DNA from: Ipomoea triloba
Taxonomy: Eukaryota; Streptophyta; Magnoliopsida; Solanales; Convolvulaceae
Length of the DNA stretch: 64,000 nt
Reading direction: 5' to 3'
Assembly: GCF_003576645.1 (NCBI RefSeq)
Contig: NC_044923.1
Location: forward strand, 7,646,646-7,710,645
Below, in pieces: positions 12,430 through 25,458 of this stretch (the first letter of the stretch is position 1; every line of letters starts with the position of its first letter). The notes below the pieces were generated by a model. That model had not been told where the DNA came from and searched no databases. It was given only the letters and a program-made list of their open reading frames with translations. A program made the translations under genes and the position numbers.

Positions 12430-12883
12430 GTGGACTATGATCCAAAAATAACGTTGTTTCTTTAAGTAAAGAAACGGTGACCGTTATTTTTAACAAATTT
12501 CGTATTTGTGATGTGCTAATAATAAAATGATACACTATCTAAAATGAAACTAAATAATATATCTCACATATTGGGTGTATATTATCAAATAAAAGTGTAA
12601 GTTAAATTGAAATGATACTTTAGCTGTGCTGAAATGAAACTACAGTATGTCTGTATGTATAAAATGAAACTAAAAAATATGTCTCGCATATTGAGTGTAT
12701 ATTGTCAAATGAAACTGTAGTTGAATTGAAATGATATTTTAGTTGTGCTAAAATAAAACTACAATGTATATAAAATGAAACTTAATACGTCATACAAACA
12801 AAAATAATTAGATAGAACGAGTGTCGTTTCTTTTCATTAAAAAAAGACATAATTTTGGACCATGGTCCATAGTAAAATTTGCC
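12430..12883 (-). mobile_element. ACCATGGT-end element I with internal AAATGAAACT minisatellite
   Basis: On the minus strand it opens GGCAAATTTTACTATGGACC followed by ATGGTCCA. The other end (12433-12447) is the inverted TGGACTATGATCCA. The interior holds about 2.5 diverged copies of a roughly 120 bp unit containing AAATGAAACTGTAGTTGAAT and ATGTCTCRCATATTGRGTGT. No ORF. It shares its end with 32140-32665, 32854-33290 and 57832-58085. Confidence 0.6.
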
Positions 12884-13774
12884 AACATATTTATAGTATG
12901 AAGCATTGATAGTTATTTAAAAAGAAAAAAAGCTACCACTCTTTCTATTTAGAATTTTCTTTTCTATTATATAAAAAATACTCAAAAAAAAATACTAATA
13001 GCAATAATATTACCAGTTTTTAAAAATGAACTCCCTTTTATCATAAATCGGGTACTAATTTAGGAAATAACTCCACACAAATGTATATGAACTACAAATA
13101 TTATAGAAAAAATTTGTATAAAATTGTTTCATGTGGTTTGAGATGAATTTTGAATATGTAATATTTTTTAATAAAAACGTAATAATTTTTTTTACAGGTT
13201 AACAAGTAACAAGTATTATATTTTTATTAAAAAGTATTACTTATTATTTAAAAAGAATTAGTAAAAATGTTATATTTGTTAATGCATAAAAAAAATACTT
13301 ATTACATTTTTAGTATAAAGTATTACATGTTTCGTATTTATTACATATAGGATAGTTTCACATAACACCAACTTAATATCCTAATACATTTATATATGAA
13401 CCATAAACAAACAAACACTTTAAACTTAATTTTTTAAAAAATGAATTCAAAACAAATCATAAAAATGTGTATGAAATCTTAAATTATATGTTCAACATAT
13501 TTGAAAGATTAAAGGGTTTAGAGTTGACATATTATGTGAAACACACATAATAATTACTATAGATAAGTTTTATTGTAGTCATAAGAAAAATATAATGTAA
13601 CATAAGATAATTAATATTTGAAGGATATATTAATGAGAGTGAACTAAAAATACAAAAGTACCCCCATAAACATGGTTTCTAAGTTCTAACGTGTTATTAG
13701 CTTCTGTCTTGTGAAGTACCAAATTGATAACTTAAATGACAATTGAGTGTACATTTATACAAATTAAAAGATTG

Positions 13775-13920
13775 TCAAGGTCCTTGTGGTTCAGTGACAC
13801 CAAATTGTTTCCTTATATGAAAAGTTGTAGGTTCGAGTCTCAGTGGAGCCGAGAGTCGAGAAAGTAGTTATGATCATGTTTCAATGTTCTACCATTTATG
13901 TAACAAATTAACTTACTAAA
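13775..13920 (+). mobile_element. tRNA-derived SINE
   Basis: AAGGTCCTTGTGGTTCAGTG resembles a Pol III A-box region. GTAGGTTCGAGTCTCAGTGG about 45 bp later is a good B box. The unit is similar in layout to the better preserved SINE at 34030-34150. Target duplications were not identified. Confidence 0.6.
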
Positions 13921-16166
13921 ATGGGATATGTTAAGAAAAATTAGATTTTGAGGTCAAAAACATAAAACATATCATACTACGAGAACAGATTCAAGTTCCT
14001 CTTCACTTCTTTTCACAATTTCACTATATTCAAGTAATTGTCATCTTCTAGTAACATATTAAACATACACCGCAAAAGATATTTATGTAGAAAAGTGAGG
14101 ATTAAATGAGGGTGTTGTACATGGTCTTAGACCAATATTACTTTCTTGTCTTGTCTTGTTGAAAGAAACACAATATTTGGAGGGACCCAACACCAAATAT
14201 CGAAAAGAAAATGACCCTTCAAGGCAATTAGGAGGTGAGTTGGGGTACACAGAAATTCGTAGCAATTCAAAGTAGGCCCATTCCTATCCTCTTTATGTCT
14301 CACTCTACTAATTCTTCATCCCTACCTGCAGCACAAAACTGATTATCTGAAAAAGCCTGAAAGTAGTTATTGCATAAATTGACAATAGACTAATCATATA
14401 AATTTTTTTGTTTTCTTCTGTTTCTTTTTCTTAGAAGATTACACCTTAATTTCAAATATCTCTATCACTTCTTGTCCCCAGATTTAATGTAGAAGATTAA
14501 TTACGAAATATGTCTCAAGTGACTTTTAGAGATTTAAATGTTTATACAATTATACACAAACCTACACAAAACACCTACCAGCAAAGCTAAGATTCTACAA
14601 CATACTCTTTTTACCCTCTCCTACCCACTCTCCCCTTCACCTCACCCAAAAACTCACAAAAGATTAAAAAAAAAAATCATGTTGGAAAAGCTCTAAGAGC
14701 ATCGCCAAGAGTAGTTTTTTGAATGGTTGTTCAGAGCCAAATAGGATAGGGTGAAGAGAAAAAAAGGGGAAAAAATCTTACAATAAGTATAAATAAATAA
14801 AAAGTCACTTACATGTGTACGTTGGTCACAGTTGTGCGTGCAGTGTTGTTTAAAAAAATCGTGGGGTTCATTAAAAAAAAACCAAATTACTGCAAATTCA
14901 AAAAAAGTTTTCCTCCTTTCTTCTCTTCACAAATCATCTCACATTCTCTTTCCTCCATACAAGTAAAAATATTCACAAAAAATATTGATGATGATGCTTT
15001 AAGAGGGTGTTTGGTTAGAATATTTCTATTTTTCACCGAATTACAATTCATATCCCAGCCAAACGCCCATAATAGTTTAAGAGTTACCATTAATGGTGCA
15101 GTTTATGTAGCAGAGATAGCAGTTAGCCAGTACGTACCCAAAGTTGGTTGTCCAAATCTTTGTCCTGTCCGACAACCAGCTCATCATACTACTATAGGAC
15201 CACTTCTAATTCACTCCAAATTAACCTTGGTAGTACCTAGAATGTTTTTGTACATATGGATGACAATTCTGAGCTGAGGGTTGCTTTTTTGGTTATTCAT
15301 TGTTTCAGTTTTTGGTTTTCCTGTTTCAAAATTTTTGAACCACAATATATGAATAATGAGATAAAGAATATTAATTTTTTTTTATTTCAACCATATCAGC
15401 TGTAGATTAAGGTTGGTTTACACATAGTTTATATTTATTACCTAACTCAACTTATTATGTGTAATAGATTTTTTTGCAAGAGTCAATTAACTTCCTTTAA
15501 GTGGATAGAATAGTGTAATTGAGAACCCTTTTAATTAATTTTTATTTTTATTTAAAAAAAAAGTGTGATTAAATCATATTATCGCTAATGACTTTGTGTT
15601 CTAGTGGCACGAAGTGGCTTGGGGGCGGTATTAATACTAATTGTAATAGATAGTCATGACTTTTGTGACAACCATGGTTGTCTGTTAGTATTGCCGTAGT
15701 TGAGAAGATGAAGGTTGATTGGGACTTTGAGGTATTTGGTTGCTACAAGGCCAACTGTATTTTTTGGACTTGGATTGCTTAGCAAATTCATGGAGAAACC
15801 AAAATAATCACATGGCCGGACTATAGCAAAAAGAATTTGAGGATATATCAAATGTACAAGTAATGATAGAATTTTTTTACTATACTAATGAAGTTGTAGA
15901 ACTTATTATGTATACAAACAGTCATTGGGCTAGAGATGTTAAGACCAAAAAAAGCACCTTGGGATATGTAAACCATTCTGAACAACCAGTCATGACGGTC
16001 CAGGAAACTATAAAGGAATAATTGAATAAGAAATACTTTAATTAAAGAAATTATGATTTATTTAAGAAGATCTCACATAAGAGTCACTCATGTCACAATA
16101 ATTATGAGGCTAGAAGTTTAATTTTTCAATCAAAGGATATGAGAGGGTTTTCCTATTATTTAGTTA
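13921..16166. other. Intergenic; small MITE relics only
   Basis: No supported gene. A GAGCATCGCCAAGAG motif at about 14697 resembles a MITE end. 15005-15073 is a 70 bp deletion derivative bounded by GGGTGTTTGGTTAG and CCAGCCAAACGCCC. Short open frames here (for example 14813-15277) cross these repeats and T/A tracts and are not credible genes. Confidence 0.5.
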
Positions 16167-16380
16167 CTAGTATTTTCACCCGTGCGATGCACGGAATGGA
16201 TTTGTTATAATATATTAATAATATTTGGATCGATATATAATTATATAAATTATAATAGCAAAATATTATATAGTGCAATTGAAGATATGGTTTGGATCAA
16301 TTATGTTTTCTGATGTTATCCTTACTTGAATTTGAGCAAATAATTGCGGAATTAATAGCTAATGGGTAGATGTACGCATG
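16167..16380 (-). mobile_element. Helitron 3' terminus (copy A)
   Basis: On the minus strand the element ends with hairpin CCGTGC-ATC-GCACGG, nine bases (GTGAAAATA) and CTAG, followed by host T. This is the canonical Helitron 3' end (hairpin, then CTRR, insertion at A/T). The preceding 200 bp match the 50970-51178 segment on the plus strand, so both are ends of one family. The 5' TC end of this copy, which should lie to the right, was not located. Confidence 0.8.
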
Positions 16381-16730
16381 TAGTGCGGAAACAAAAGTAA
16401 AAACAACAGTGAACGTGCTCATCCCACAGGGTTATGTCAACCGACTCTCCTTGAGTAAAAACAACAGTGAATGTGCTAAAGACTATATGTATAATGTAAA
16501 AATAAATAAGCTATCCTAAAAAAAAATGACGAAATCAATCAACCTTTGAAGTTTTTTATTGAATTGGATAACTTTTGGTTTAGTAATGGAAACTAAACGG
16601 CCAATCAAATTTGCAAAAACCAACCAAACCATTTTAAGTTGGTAGTTATGAATGAATTATTAGAATATCAAAAAGAAATGCAAATAACACCCAATATAAA
16701 ACGAAATTGTAATAAAAAGTTACCAATTAA

Positions 16731-16973
16731 CTAATTACTATCCACACCTCCGGGAGCCTTCAACGACCCAAAGTCCTTGAGTTTGAACATGTGTTTGGAA
16801 AAATCGAATTCATCTTGATCCGTAACGCTAATCAAAGTGTCATTATTTGCTTTCATAATGTACTTGTACTCGCATGACTTAAACCTCATGCGGCAGGTTT
16901 GCACAACGAAATTGTGAATATCATAGACTTTCCATTCCTTCAAGAGTTTGTTAAAATCTTTGGGGATTTGCAA
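16731..16973 (-). pseudogene. RPA70-like OB-fold (DUF223) fragment inside the Helitron
   Basis: An 80-codon frame reading MQIPKDFNKLLKEWKVYDIHNFVV, with the pattern of the DUF223/RPA1 N-terminal OB fold (IPK...LKEGKVY.I.NF.V) that plant Helitrons carry. It lies about 560-800 bp inside the Helitron 3' end, on the same strand, as expected for an RPA-like gene of a Helitron. It is short, ends early and has no Rep/helicase partner in view, so it is treated as a relic. Assignment is from pattern recognition only. Confidence 0.55.
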
Positions 16974-19079
16974 ATAGATGCAAATTTCTTGAGGGAATCA
17001 CCTATAAATATTAAGTAATAAATAAATAATATAAACTTTATACCCGTTCCTATTATGAATATATTATTAATACTATCGAACACCATGAACTATATTGTTC
17101 AATGGTTATTTTATTCATCAATTACATCTTAGAAAATGTGCATGATAAATCAAGTAATTAAAGATGTCAAAAAACATGAAAATTGAAGTTTTAGGACATT
17201 TTAACATTTTAAAAAGTAGTAACAATTTATGGAGGTGGAAGCAGAGACTTTTTTTAGATAAATTTACAAATAAACATGCAGTCAATCCACATTAAAATTC
17301 CACTGTTGAACAAAAGATAATAATAACCTTTAAGCATGAAGGATGCTCAAACTCAAAATTTTCAAATGAGATGCCGCCACGGTGTATAGAAAATGTAGTC
17401 ATACTTCCTAATATAAATGAAATAAAAACCACTTTCAATGTAATCAAAACACTGAGTCATAACAGTATTGACATTCAAATTTTAATTTTATGATCTATAT
17501 GTATATATTATGTGGGTTTTTTTTTTTTTCATAAAATTAGTTTTGATAGTCAATCTGCAAATTAAAATATATTGAATTTACCAATCACTAAATTCCAAAA
17601 TGTTTCACATTCACAAATATATATATAAGTAAAACTCTCATCTAAAGCCTATTTTTTTGTCAATATTTCATACATATAAAACAAGCCTCTTACTACTGTG
17701 AGAAGTTAGTAATTAACCTTGAGTCTAACATACAACACAAAGCATTGTATGATAGTGGGTAGTTAACTTCGAGATGGTAGACCATTCAAGCATATAAGCA
17801 TGTTTCGATCGTGTTTCTAAGCTTTCAAAATTCAAATCCTCATAATGGCATCAGGCAAACAAAAATATGCAAGGATTAAAGAAAACATGTGATGTGCAAA
17901 CCTCCTTCGGCTTGATGAGATGGTGTACTCAAACTCAAATCTGGTGATGAAAAAAATATTTATACTCAATGAAAAGGGCAATTAATAAAGTTAAGCAACC
18001 TTAATTTAATTTGGTGTAAAGAGAATAAAATTTGGTTCAAATTGATTCACTATTACTCATGTATCTGATTGTTCATTCGCAGATAATTGATTGTGTATCT
18101 GGAAATATTCTCCAAGCGCATTGTCAAATATTTACCTAAACAATACGACGCCATTTATGCAATTACTTCTATTATTACGATTGTGCATTTGCAATGTTTA
18201 ATTGTATATTTTGTGGATAACTAATTGTACATTTACAAACTTTTCTCTAACTTCATTGTCAATTATTTTCAAATGCAGTATAACATTTTCAAATTCATAA
18301 CTGTAATTACAAAAATGCCATCATTTTTTTTTTTTTAAATTTCAAGCATTGATCATCTTATAAACTCACCATAGAGAGAGAGAGAGAATCAACTATAAGG
18401 TTAATAAGTAGACTGTTAATACAACTTTAAGATTACAAACTCAAACTTTATAAAGGACACAATCAACTTAATCAAATTCGAATTAGTCTCAACGTAGTGA
18501 GTATATAGATACCACCAAAAATAAATAAAAATAAAAACAAACTTAACTAAAACTTGTCATTTATATAAGGATAACAACTTTAAATTGAAATTTTTGTTAA
18601 GTGATCTAATATATCTTTTTGGTAAAGTGGATGCTATATTTGAACATGAAAAATGAAGAATAAAGTATTGTAGTAATAGTATTGCTTTTTGAAATTTGTA
18701 CTTTGTTTGGTCTACATAGTGTCTCGCAGACCCCAGACACAAATGAGCCGAGGGAAACAACTACGGTTTATTTCATTAATTAACTGCATAAATGGCACCC
18801 AACTTAACTACTACCCAACCCAAACATCTATAATTCATTTACACTGTCACATCACACTATTAGTACAATTCAATTGGTTAACTAATTCAAAATAAGTTAA
18901 AAAGTTTACTTAACTAATTCAAAATAAGTTAAAAAATTTACTTTACTAGTACCCGCAGATTTTATATATATGGGTAGGAATTCATGATTTTACTTTTGTT
19001 GTAAATATAGTATACAAATATTTGACAGCCTATAAGGGTAGAAGTGGTAAAATCACCATAATCGCTGTTAGTGTAGAAA
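16974..19079. other. Probable Helitron interior and AT-rich spacer
   Basis: No intact gene seen. 18875-18949 holds two tandem copies of a roughly 37 bp unit containing TTAACTAATTCAAAATAAG. They are followed by TTTACTAGTACCCGC at 18948-18958, which could be another decayed Helitron end. The true right edge of copy A is not determined. Confidence 0.4.
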
Positions 19080-19450
19080 AAATCTCGTCTAGGTGCCGCT
19101 CAGACGCCTAGCTTATCACCATAATCGGTGGTCTAGCGGCCGTCTAAGCCTCCTAGGCTTCCTAGGCACCGATTATGCCACCTAATCGACTGATTAGCTA
19201 TTGTTCTTTCTTTTTTTTTAAAGAGTTATTTCACTCAAAACGACATCGATTTGAGCGAAATAAACCTAAATTGTTCAAACTCTAGATTTCTTTAGGTTAA
19301 TATTTAATATTTTAGTATTAACTATTAAAGTATTAAATAGTTTCTAATTATTAATCTTAAAAAAATTTTTAAAAAAAAAAATTAATAAAAATAAACGGGC
19401 GCCTAAGCACCTATTAATCGCCGCCTAAGCGCCCCTTGGACATCTAGCAA
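19080..19450. repeat. CGCCTAGGCGCC-type palindromic repeat
   Basis: Two GC-rich clusters (19090-19190 and 19395-19445) of CGCCTAAGCGCC, CCTAGGCTTCCTAGGCACC and related inverted words flank an AT-rich centre. This resembles non-autonomous transposon ends rich in GCCTAGGC found in many plant genomes. The class is not certain, and no target duplication was recognised. Confidence 0.5.
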
Positions 19451-20324
19451 TTTTTTCAAGTATGATTACACCTTAATCTATCAATTATTAATGGTTAGTC
19501 ATTGTAAACCTTTCTTTTTTTAACCTTTTTTTTTAAAACAAATGTCATTTTCTATTTAGATTGCTAAATTGGTCTATTTTGTCAATACTTGCTGATATAA
19601 ATAAGTTATAACTAAAGAGATAAAAGCAGGGAAAAGTTAGATGGAAGACGAGAAATTACCTAATTACTTCTTTTTTTTTTAACACTACCTAATTACTTTA
19701 GAAAGCTCTAATTGTATATGACAATTGGGTAAATCGTGACATTAAGAGAATGAAACTTGTAAAAATTAAAAATTTGTTCTAATTAATTAAAGTTATAAAA
19801 ATAAAAACTAAAAAGTGAAATTTTGTCTATTTTAATTTAAGTAAAATTAATTTTGTTTAAAATAAAATTCATAATATTTTTTTTTTGAAACAAATGATAG
19901 CCAAAACACATTTATTATTTTCTGAGCGTATACGAAACACCTGTCGAATTTTTTTTTGGTTTTTACTGAATTTCCTACCATCCGACAGGAAATGATATGT
20001 TTTTTGTCGAGCACGTGACAGCTCACGCATACGTAAACGTATTCAGTCCATTTCGCCCATTCACCTACTCTATAACTCCAAAGGTCACGTGTTTCGTGCA
20101 CGTGCCTCAATCTCAAACAGCAGCCTAACCACTGGTAATGAGTCAAGCACGAAACACAAAACCAACATGTTTACTCTCCAAAGCCCGTCACCGTTAATTT
20201 AACGGACTTGCTTACTATTTACTAATTACTACTACATCGTACTTAACCCCTAATTAACAAAACTGATTTATATTAACCATAATGTCTAGACTCTAGAGTA
20301 TCTAAACCAGGGAGATTTGGAATC
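19451..20324. other. Intergenic and 3' flank of the CRF gene
   Basis: AT-rich spacer. The part from 19960 to 20160 is less AT-rich, with CACGTG-containing words (for example GTCACGTGTTTCGTGCACGT at 20084), but it lies downstream of the CRF gene. No coding evidence. Confidence 0.45.
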
Positions 20325-21284
20325 TCAAAGGGCGACCAGGGGATCCGACCCGAATACGTCTTCGAAATCTTGGAAGTAATCGTCCGCGGGGATGGTGGAT
20401 GACCCGAGTCCGAAATTATGACTTGACCCGATGAACATCTCAGAGCAGCTTTCTTCGAAAATTTCGTCTGGGAAACCCGGTTCGTGGAATAAACCGGGTT
20501 CCTGGACCGGGTTCTCGAACCAGTGATCCGGAAAAGGCGAGAAGCTTGAGAAATTTTCCGAGATGACGACGTCGTCTGGATGGGCGAATATAGGCTCGGA
20601 ATCTGCTTCGGAGTTGAAGAGGAAAACGGAGTTGGGAGAGCGGCGGCTGGCGTGAGATTCCTCGCCGGAGTTGTAGCCGGAGAGGGACGGAGATTCCGGC
20701 TTGCGGTGGTTGTCGACGAGGCTAGCGGGTGTGGAAGGGACGGAGAAGTTGGTGAGCGCGTGAGGGCCACGCAACTGAATTGCCGCGTTGTCGTAAACCA
20801 TAGCGGCTTCTTCGGCAGTATCGTACGTGCCCAACCACAGCCGTACGCGTCTCAGTGGATCTCTTATCTCCGCCGCCCATTTGCCCCACGGCCGTTGCCT
20901 CACGCCCCGATACTTCCGCACATTGTTAACCATCTTCTTCTTCTTCAACCGGCTTTCCGGCTCCGGCGCCGGCGCCATCTTCCGCCTCTTCAAAACGCCG
21001 TCGTTTCCGTAGCTATCTCGTCCACACCGCTCAATCGTCACTTCATTCACGTACTTCTTCACTCTCCGCCGCCCACCGGAGGGCTCGGGCTCTCCTTCGT
21101 CACCGGAGGAATCCGTAGCATCATCGTCAGTGACGGAAATCCGTACAACTCTAGGCAAACCACCATTGACCTCCGGCGACTTTCTCTTGCCGGAAAACCC
21201 AGCAGCCGGAGCCGGAGCCGGCCCAAACATCTTGGTTTGGCGTCGGTGCTCGCTGTACTTGTACTTAACTGGACCAGGGAACAT
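20325..21284 (-). CDS. AP2/ERF transcription factor, cytokinin response factor (CRF) type
   Basis: Intronless, 319 aa. The frame is open 40 codons further upstream. I chose Met at 21284 because [18 protein letters not shown] resembles the conserved N terminus of CRFs, whereas the upstream codons read like leader. Residues about 44-90 carry the acidic/basic CRF region ([17 protein letters not shown], then [10 protein letters not shown]). Residues 124-180 are one AP2/ERF DNA-binding domain starting [18 protein letters not shown], with the Ala and Asp typical of the ERF (not DREB) group. SPNSVFLF further on resembles the CRF Ser-Pro phosphorylation motif. The C terminus is acidic and aromatic, fitting an activation domain. 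CRFs are nuclear factors that link cytokinin phosphorelay signalling to development (established knowledge). The exact member cannot be assigned. Confidence 0.9.
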   Translation of the reverse strand: MFPGPVKYKYSEHRRQTKMFGPAPAPAAGFSGKRKSPEVNGGLPRVVRISVTDDDATDSSGDEGEPEPSGGRRRVKKYVNEVTIERCGRDSYGNDGVLKRRKMAPAPEPESRLKKKKMVNNVRKYRGVRQRPWGKWAAEIRDPLRRVRLWLGTYDTAEEAAMVYDNAAIQLRGPHALTNFSVPSTPASLVDNHRKPESPSLSGYNSGEESHASRRSPNSVFLFNSEADSEPIFAHPDDVVISENFSSFSPFPDHWFENPVQEPGLFHEPGFPDEIFEESCSEMFIGSSHNFGLGSSTIPADDYFQDFEDVFGSDPLVAL

Positions 21285-21624
21285 ACTTGGTGGTCTATAT
21301 TCGACCTTTAGACCCACATTGAATTGAAAGACAAACTTACTTTTATCAAACGACCAGATAAGATTCCCAATTCCCAGAACGAATGAAGCAAAAACACACA
21401 ACACCCAGAACTAAATCTTGGAGGAAAGAGCACCCAAAACGAGTAGGAGCAATAAGAACAGAAGACAAAATGGAACGGAAAAAAAAATGGAGATTTTCAG
21501 GAAAGTTTCAGAGGAAACCAGAAAAAGGAAAAGGAAAAGGAATCCGTGTTTGTGAACAAGTTGGTACGGTGAGAATATGACTTACACAGTAAAAGCAACG
21601 TGTCAAGAATTTGATCTTCTAAGC
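21285..21624 (-). promoter_or_regulatory. 5' leader/upstream region of the CRF gene, cut by a gap
   Basis: About 340 bp of purine-rich (plus strand) sequence between the CRF start and a poly-T tract at an assembly gap. The promoter beyond 21653 is missing or unreliable. Confidence 0.45.
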
Positions 21625-21653
21625 TTTTTTTTTTTTTTTTTTTTTTTTTTTGG

Positions 21654-22168
21654 NNNNNNNNNNNNNNNNNNNNNNNNNNNNNNNNNNNNNNNNNNNNNNN
21701 NNNNNNNNNNNNNNNNNNNNNNNNNNNNNNNNNNNNNNNNNNNNNNNNNNNNNNNNNNNNNNNNNNNNNNNNNNNNNNNNNNNNNNNNNNNNNNNNNNNN
21801 NNNNNNNNNNNNNNNNNNNNNNNNNNNNNNNNNNNNNNNNNNNNNNNNNNNNNNNNNNNNNNNNNNNNNNNNNNNNNNNNNNNNNNNNNNNNNNNNNNNN
21901 NNNNNNNNNNNNNNNNNNNNNNNNNNNNNNNNNNNNNNNNNNNNNNNNNNNNNNNNNNNNNNNNNNNNNNNNNNNNNNNNNNNNNNNNNNNNNNNNNNNN
22001 NNNNNNNNNNNNNNNNNNNNNNNNNNNNNNNNNNNNNNNNNNNNNNNNNNNNNNNNNNNNNNNNNNNNNNNNNNNNNNNNNNNNNNNNNNNNNNNNNNNN
22101 NNNNNNNNNNNNNNNNNNNNNNNNNNNNNNNNNNNNNNNNNNNNNNNNNNNNNNNNNNNNNNNNNNNN
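21654..22168. other. Assembly gap (515 N)
   Basis: Run of N bordered by T homopolymers (21625-21651 and 22169-22192). Open frames spanning it are meaningless. Confidence 0.99.
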
Positions 22169-25100
22169 TTTTTTTTTTTTTTTTTTTTTTTTCTGGGCAA
22201 GGAGCCACAGAAATCATGGAAGCTTTGTATGAAATTGCAATGGAGAATTGAGAATGGAATCCTCTTTCAAATGCTGTTATATAGGATCCGCTATTGGCGA
22301 AATAACTTAAACCACCTCAGAATTTTTATTTCTTTTTTAATTTTAAAAAAGGTATAAATAATTGTTATTTGTATTAGTAACAAAATATATGGATTTGAAG
22401 TAAGATGAATTATTTCCATATAATTGCTTTACTTAAACAATTAATGGTTACTTAAGACTTTGTGGTCAAACAGCATGAAGTTACGTTGTGCTTCAATAGA
22501 TTGAAAAAGTATATATGGACAATAGTACTCAAAAAAAAAAATTAATAGTTAAAGACCAGCTTGATAGGTCTCTCTTAGAAAAAAAGACATGCTCAAGGCA
22601 AAGAAATAAGTAATGATTAGTAGTTTGTAGGGAAATATTTAAAAGGACAATGTATATTTCATAATAATTTATTAATTATATAATAAATGTATTTAATAAA
22701 TAATTATATGTAAAAACTGTTATTTATAATAATTAAAAAGAAAAAATATATAATTTTTGGTTGCTGGCCACATCGGCCAGCACCCAACAACGTGGAATAA
22801 AATTTATATTTTATGATTTAGTTCCCATTGGAAATGAAGTTTAGAATTATGAATATGTTTTATAATTATAAACCACTATGATTTTTTATTAGTAGATATT
22901 TTCTCACCCAATTTAACTGGCAACAGATGTTACTTTTTCTTTTATTTCCTTTATTCATTTAAATCAAAGCATCATAAGAACATCCAAGATGATAGATCTT
23001 TGGTTGCGAAATCAATTTGTATCTATAAAAAATTAATATAATATTTCTAATCCACTATTCAAATTCCTCCTCTTTTTTTTTTTTTTTATTACTAACTTTG
23101 TTACAATGTACGGAGTAATATCTGTCCATACTTTCTCAACCTACTACTATAATTCAAACATGTAACCTCTCATTTGAAAAAGTCACAATCATATCGCATG
23201 ACCACAAGATTATTGCCCTATTTTTTATTTTTTTTTGAAAACGATTATTGCCCTAATTGAATTAGCTATTGGTTACATTTATTTTGTTTTTAAGTGACTT
23301 GTCGAACCCCTTGCTAACCACTTGGCTTGATGGGGGTGGTTTCACTGCTAAGTACTATTATTTACATTATTAAATACAGTATGTACTAACCTGTCCACCC
23401 ACATTAGTAGGATTCTCATTTTTCAACCAATTTTATGTATGCCCGTTAATTACATTGTTCTTATCGAATTGAAGCTGTTTTTAACTGGACCAACTGTAAA
23501 ATATTGTAATACTCAGTAACCCAGAATATAGTTATACCGTCTATGTATATTGTTTTGCGTTTATTATAAACACTAATTAAAAACCTTTTACATTTTAGTG
23601 AATCTACAGTATTATAATATTGAACCATCGTGCATGACGCAATATGGGTTGTAAAATCCTTAGTAACATTCAAGCTTATTTGTCTCCTACCACTTAGTGT
23701 GCTGATCGTTGGGACGAAAGTTACTCTTCTGGTTGTCGACCGAAGGTATATCTTTGGACAAACCAAAAAAAAAACATTCAAGCTTATTTCTTAAGAGAGA
23801 GAAGTTCCTCATNTTTTTTTTTTTTTTTTTTTTTTTTTCTGGGCAAGGAGCCACAGAAATCATGGAAGCTTTGTATGAAATTGCAATGGAGAATTGAGAA
23901 TGGAATCCTCTTTCAAATGCTGTTATATAGGATCCGCTATTGGCGAAATAACTTAAACCACCTCAGAATTTTTATTTCTTTTTTAATTTTAAAAAAGGTA
24001 TAAATAATTGTTATTTGTATTAGTAACAAAATATATGGATTTGAAGTAAGATGAATTATTTCCATATAATTGCTTTACTTAAACAATTAATGGTTACTTA
24101 AGACTTTGTGGTCAAACAGCATGAAGTTACGTTGTGCTTCAATAGATTGAAAAAGTATATATGGACAATAGTACTCAAAAAAAAAAATTAATAGTTAAAG
24201 ACCAGCTTGATAGGTCTCTCTTAGAAAAAAAGACATGCTCAAGGCAAAGAAATAAGTAATGATTAGTAGTTTGTAGGGAAATATTTAAAAGGACAATGTA
24301 TATTTCATAATAATTTATTAATTATATAATAAATGTATTTAATAAATAATTATATGTAAAAACTGTTATTTATAATAATTAAAAAGAAAAAATATATAAT
24401 TTTTGGTTGCTGGCCACATCGGCCAGCACCCAACAACGTGGAATAAAATTTATATTTTATGATTTAGTTCCCATTGGAAATGAAGTTTAGAATTATGAAT
24501 ATGTTTTATAATTATAAACCACTATGATTTTTTATTAGTAGATATTTTCTCACCCAATTTAACTGGCAACAGATGTTACTTTTTCTTTTATTTCCTTTAT
24601 TCATTTAAATCAAAGCATCATAAGAACATCCAAGATGATAGATCTTTGGTTGCGAAATCAATTTGTATCTATAAAAAATTAATATAATATTTCTAATCCA
24701 CTATTCAAATTCCTCCTCTTTTTTTTTTTTTTTATTACTAACTTTGTTACAATGTACGGAGTAATATCTGTCCATACTTTCTCAACCTACTACTATAATT
24801 CAAACATGTAACCTCTCATTTGAAAAAGTCACAATCATATCGCATGACCACAAGATTATTGCCCTATTTTTTATTTTTTTTTGAAAACGATTATTGCCCT
24901 AATTGAATTAGCTATTGGTTACATTTATTTTGTTTTTAAGTGACTTGTCGAACCCCTTGCTAACCACTTGGCTTGATGGGGGTGGTTTCACTGCTAAGTA
25001 CTATTATTTACATTATTAAATACAGTATGTACTAACCTGTCCACCCACATTAGTAGGATTCTCATTTTTCAACCAATTTTATGTATGCCCGTTAATTACA

Positions 25101-25458
25101 TTGTTCTTATCGAATTGAAGCTGTTTTTAACTGGACCAACTGTAAAATATTGTAATACTCAGTAACCCAGAATATAGTTATACCGTCTATGTATATTGTT
25201 TTGCGTTTATTATAAACACTAATTAAAAACCTTTTACATTTTAGTGAATCTACAGTATTATAATATTGAACCATCGTGCATGACGCAATATGGGTTGTAA
25301 AATCCTTAGTAACATTCAAGCTTATTTGTCTCCTACCACTTAGTGTGCTGATCGTTGGGACGAAAGTTACTCTTCTGGTTGTCGACCGAAGGTATATCTT
25401 TGGACAAACCAAAAAAAAAACATTCAAGCTTATTTCTTAAGAGAGAGAAGTTCCTCAT
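22169..25458 (+). repeat. Two identical 1.64 kb direct copies, probably an assembly duplication
   Basis: The sequence from the T run at 22169 to 23812 recurs at 23814-25458 with a constant offset of 1646 bp. Wherever I compared them, including internal homopolymers such as a 15-T run, the copies agree; only the leading T run differs by one. A single N at 23813 separates them, and copy 1 begins at the N gap. Content is AT-rich spacer with SINE relics and no gene. Perfect identity plus N junctions points to overlapping contig ends placed in tandem. Confidence 0.85.
23685..23780 (+). mobile_element. Short SINE-like tail repeat (copy 1)
   Basis: CCTACCACTTAGTGTGCTGA followed by CGTTGGGACG, ending in an A tract. 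It recurs with substitutions at 37615-37700 and, through the assembly duplication, at 25331-25426. The A-tract end fits a retroposed element. The family name is unknown to me. Confidence 0.5.

Noticed and set aside
13775..13870. Functional tRNA gene
   Set aside because: B box is good but no acceptor stem or cloverleaf closes; fits a SINE better.
20580..21311. A 243-codon plus-strand frame opposite the CRF gene
   Set aside because: Shadow of GC-rich coding sequence on the other strand; the minus strand encodes a clear AP2 domain.
21577..22357. Open frames across the first N gap
   Set aside because: They consist mainly of N and T runs and carry no information.
23461..25427. Two identical 106-codon minus-strand frames as a duplicated gene
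   Set aside because: They exist twice only because of the probable assembly duplication, and they overlap a SINE-like tail.
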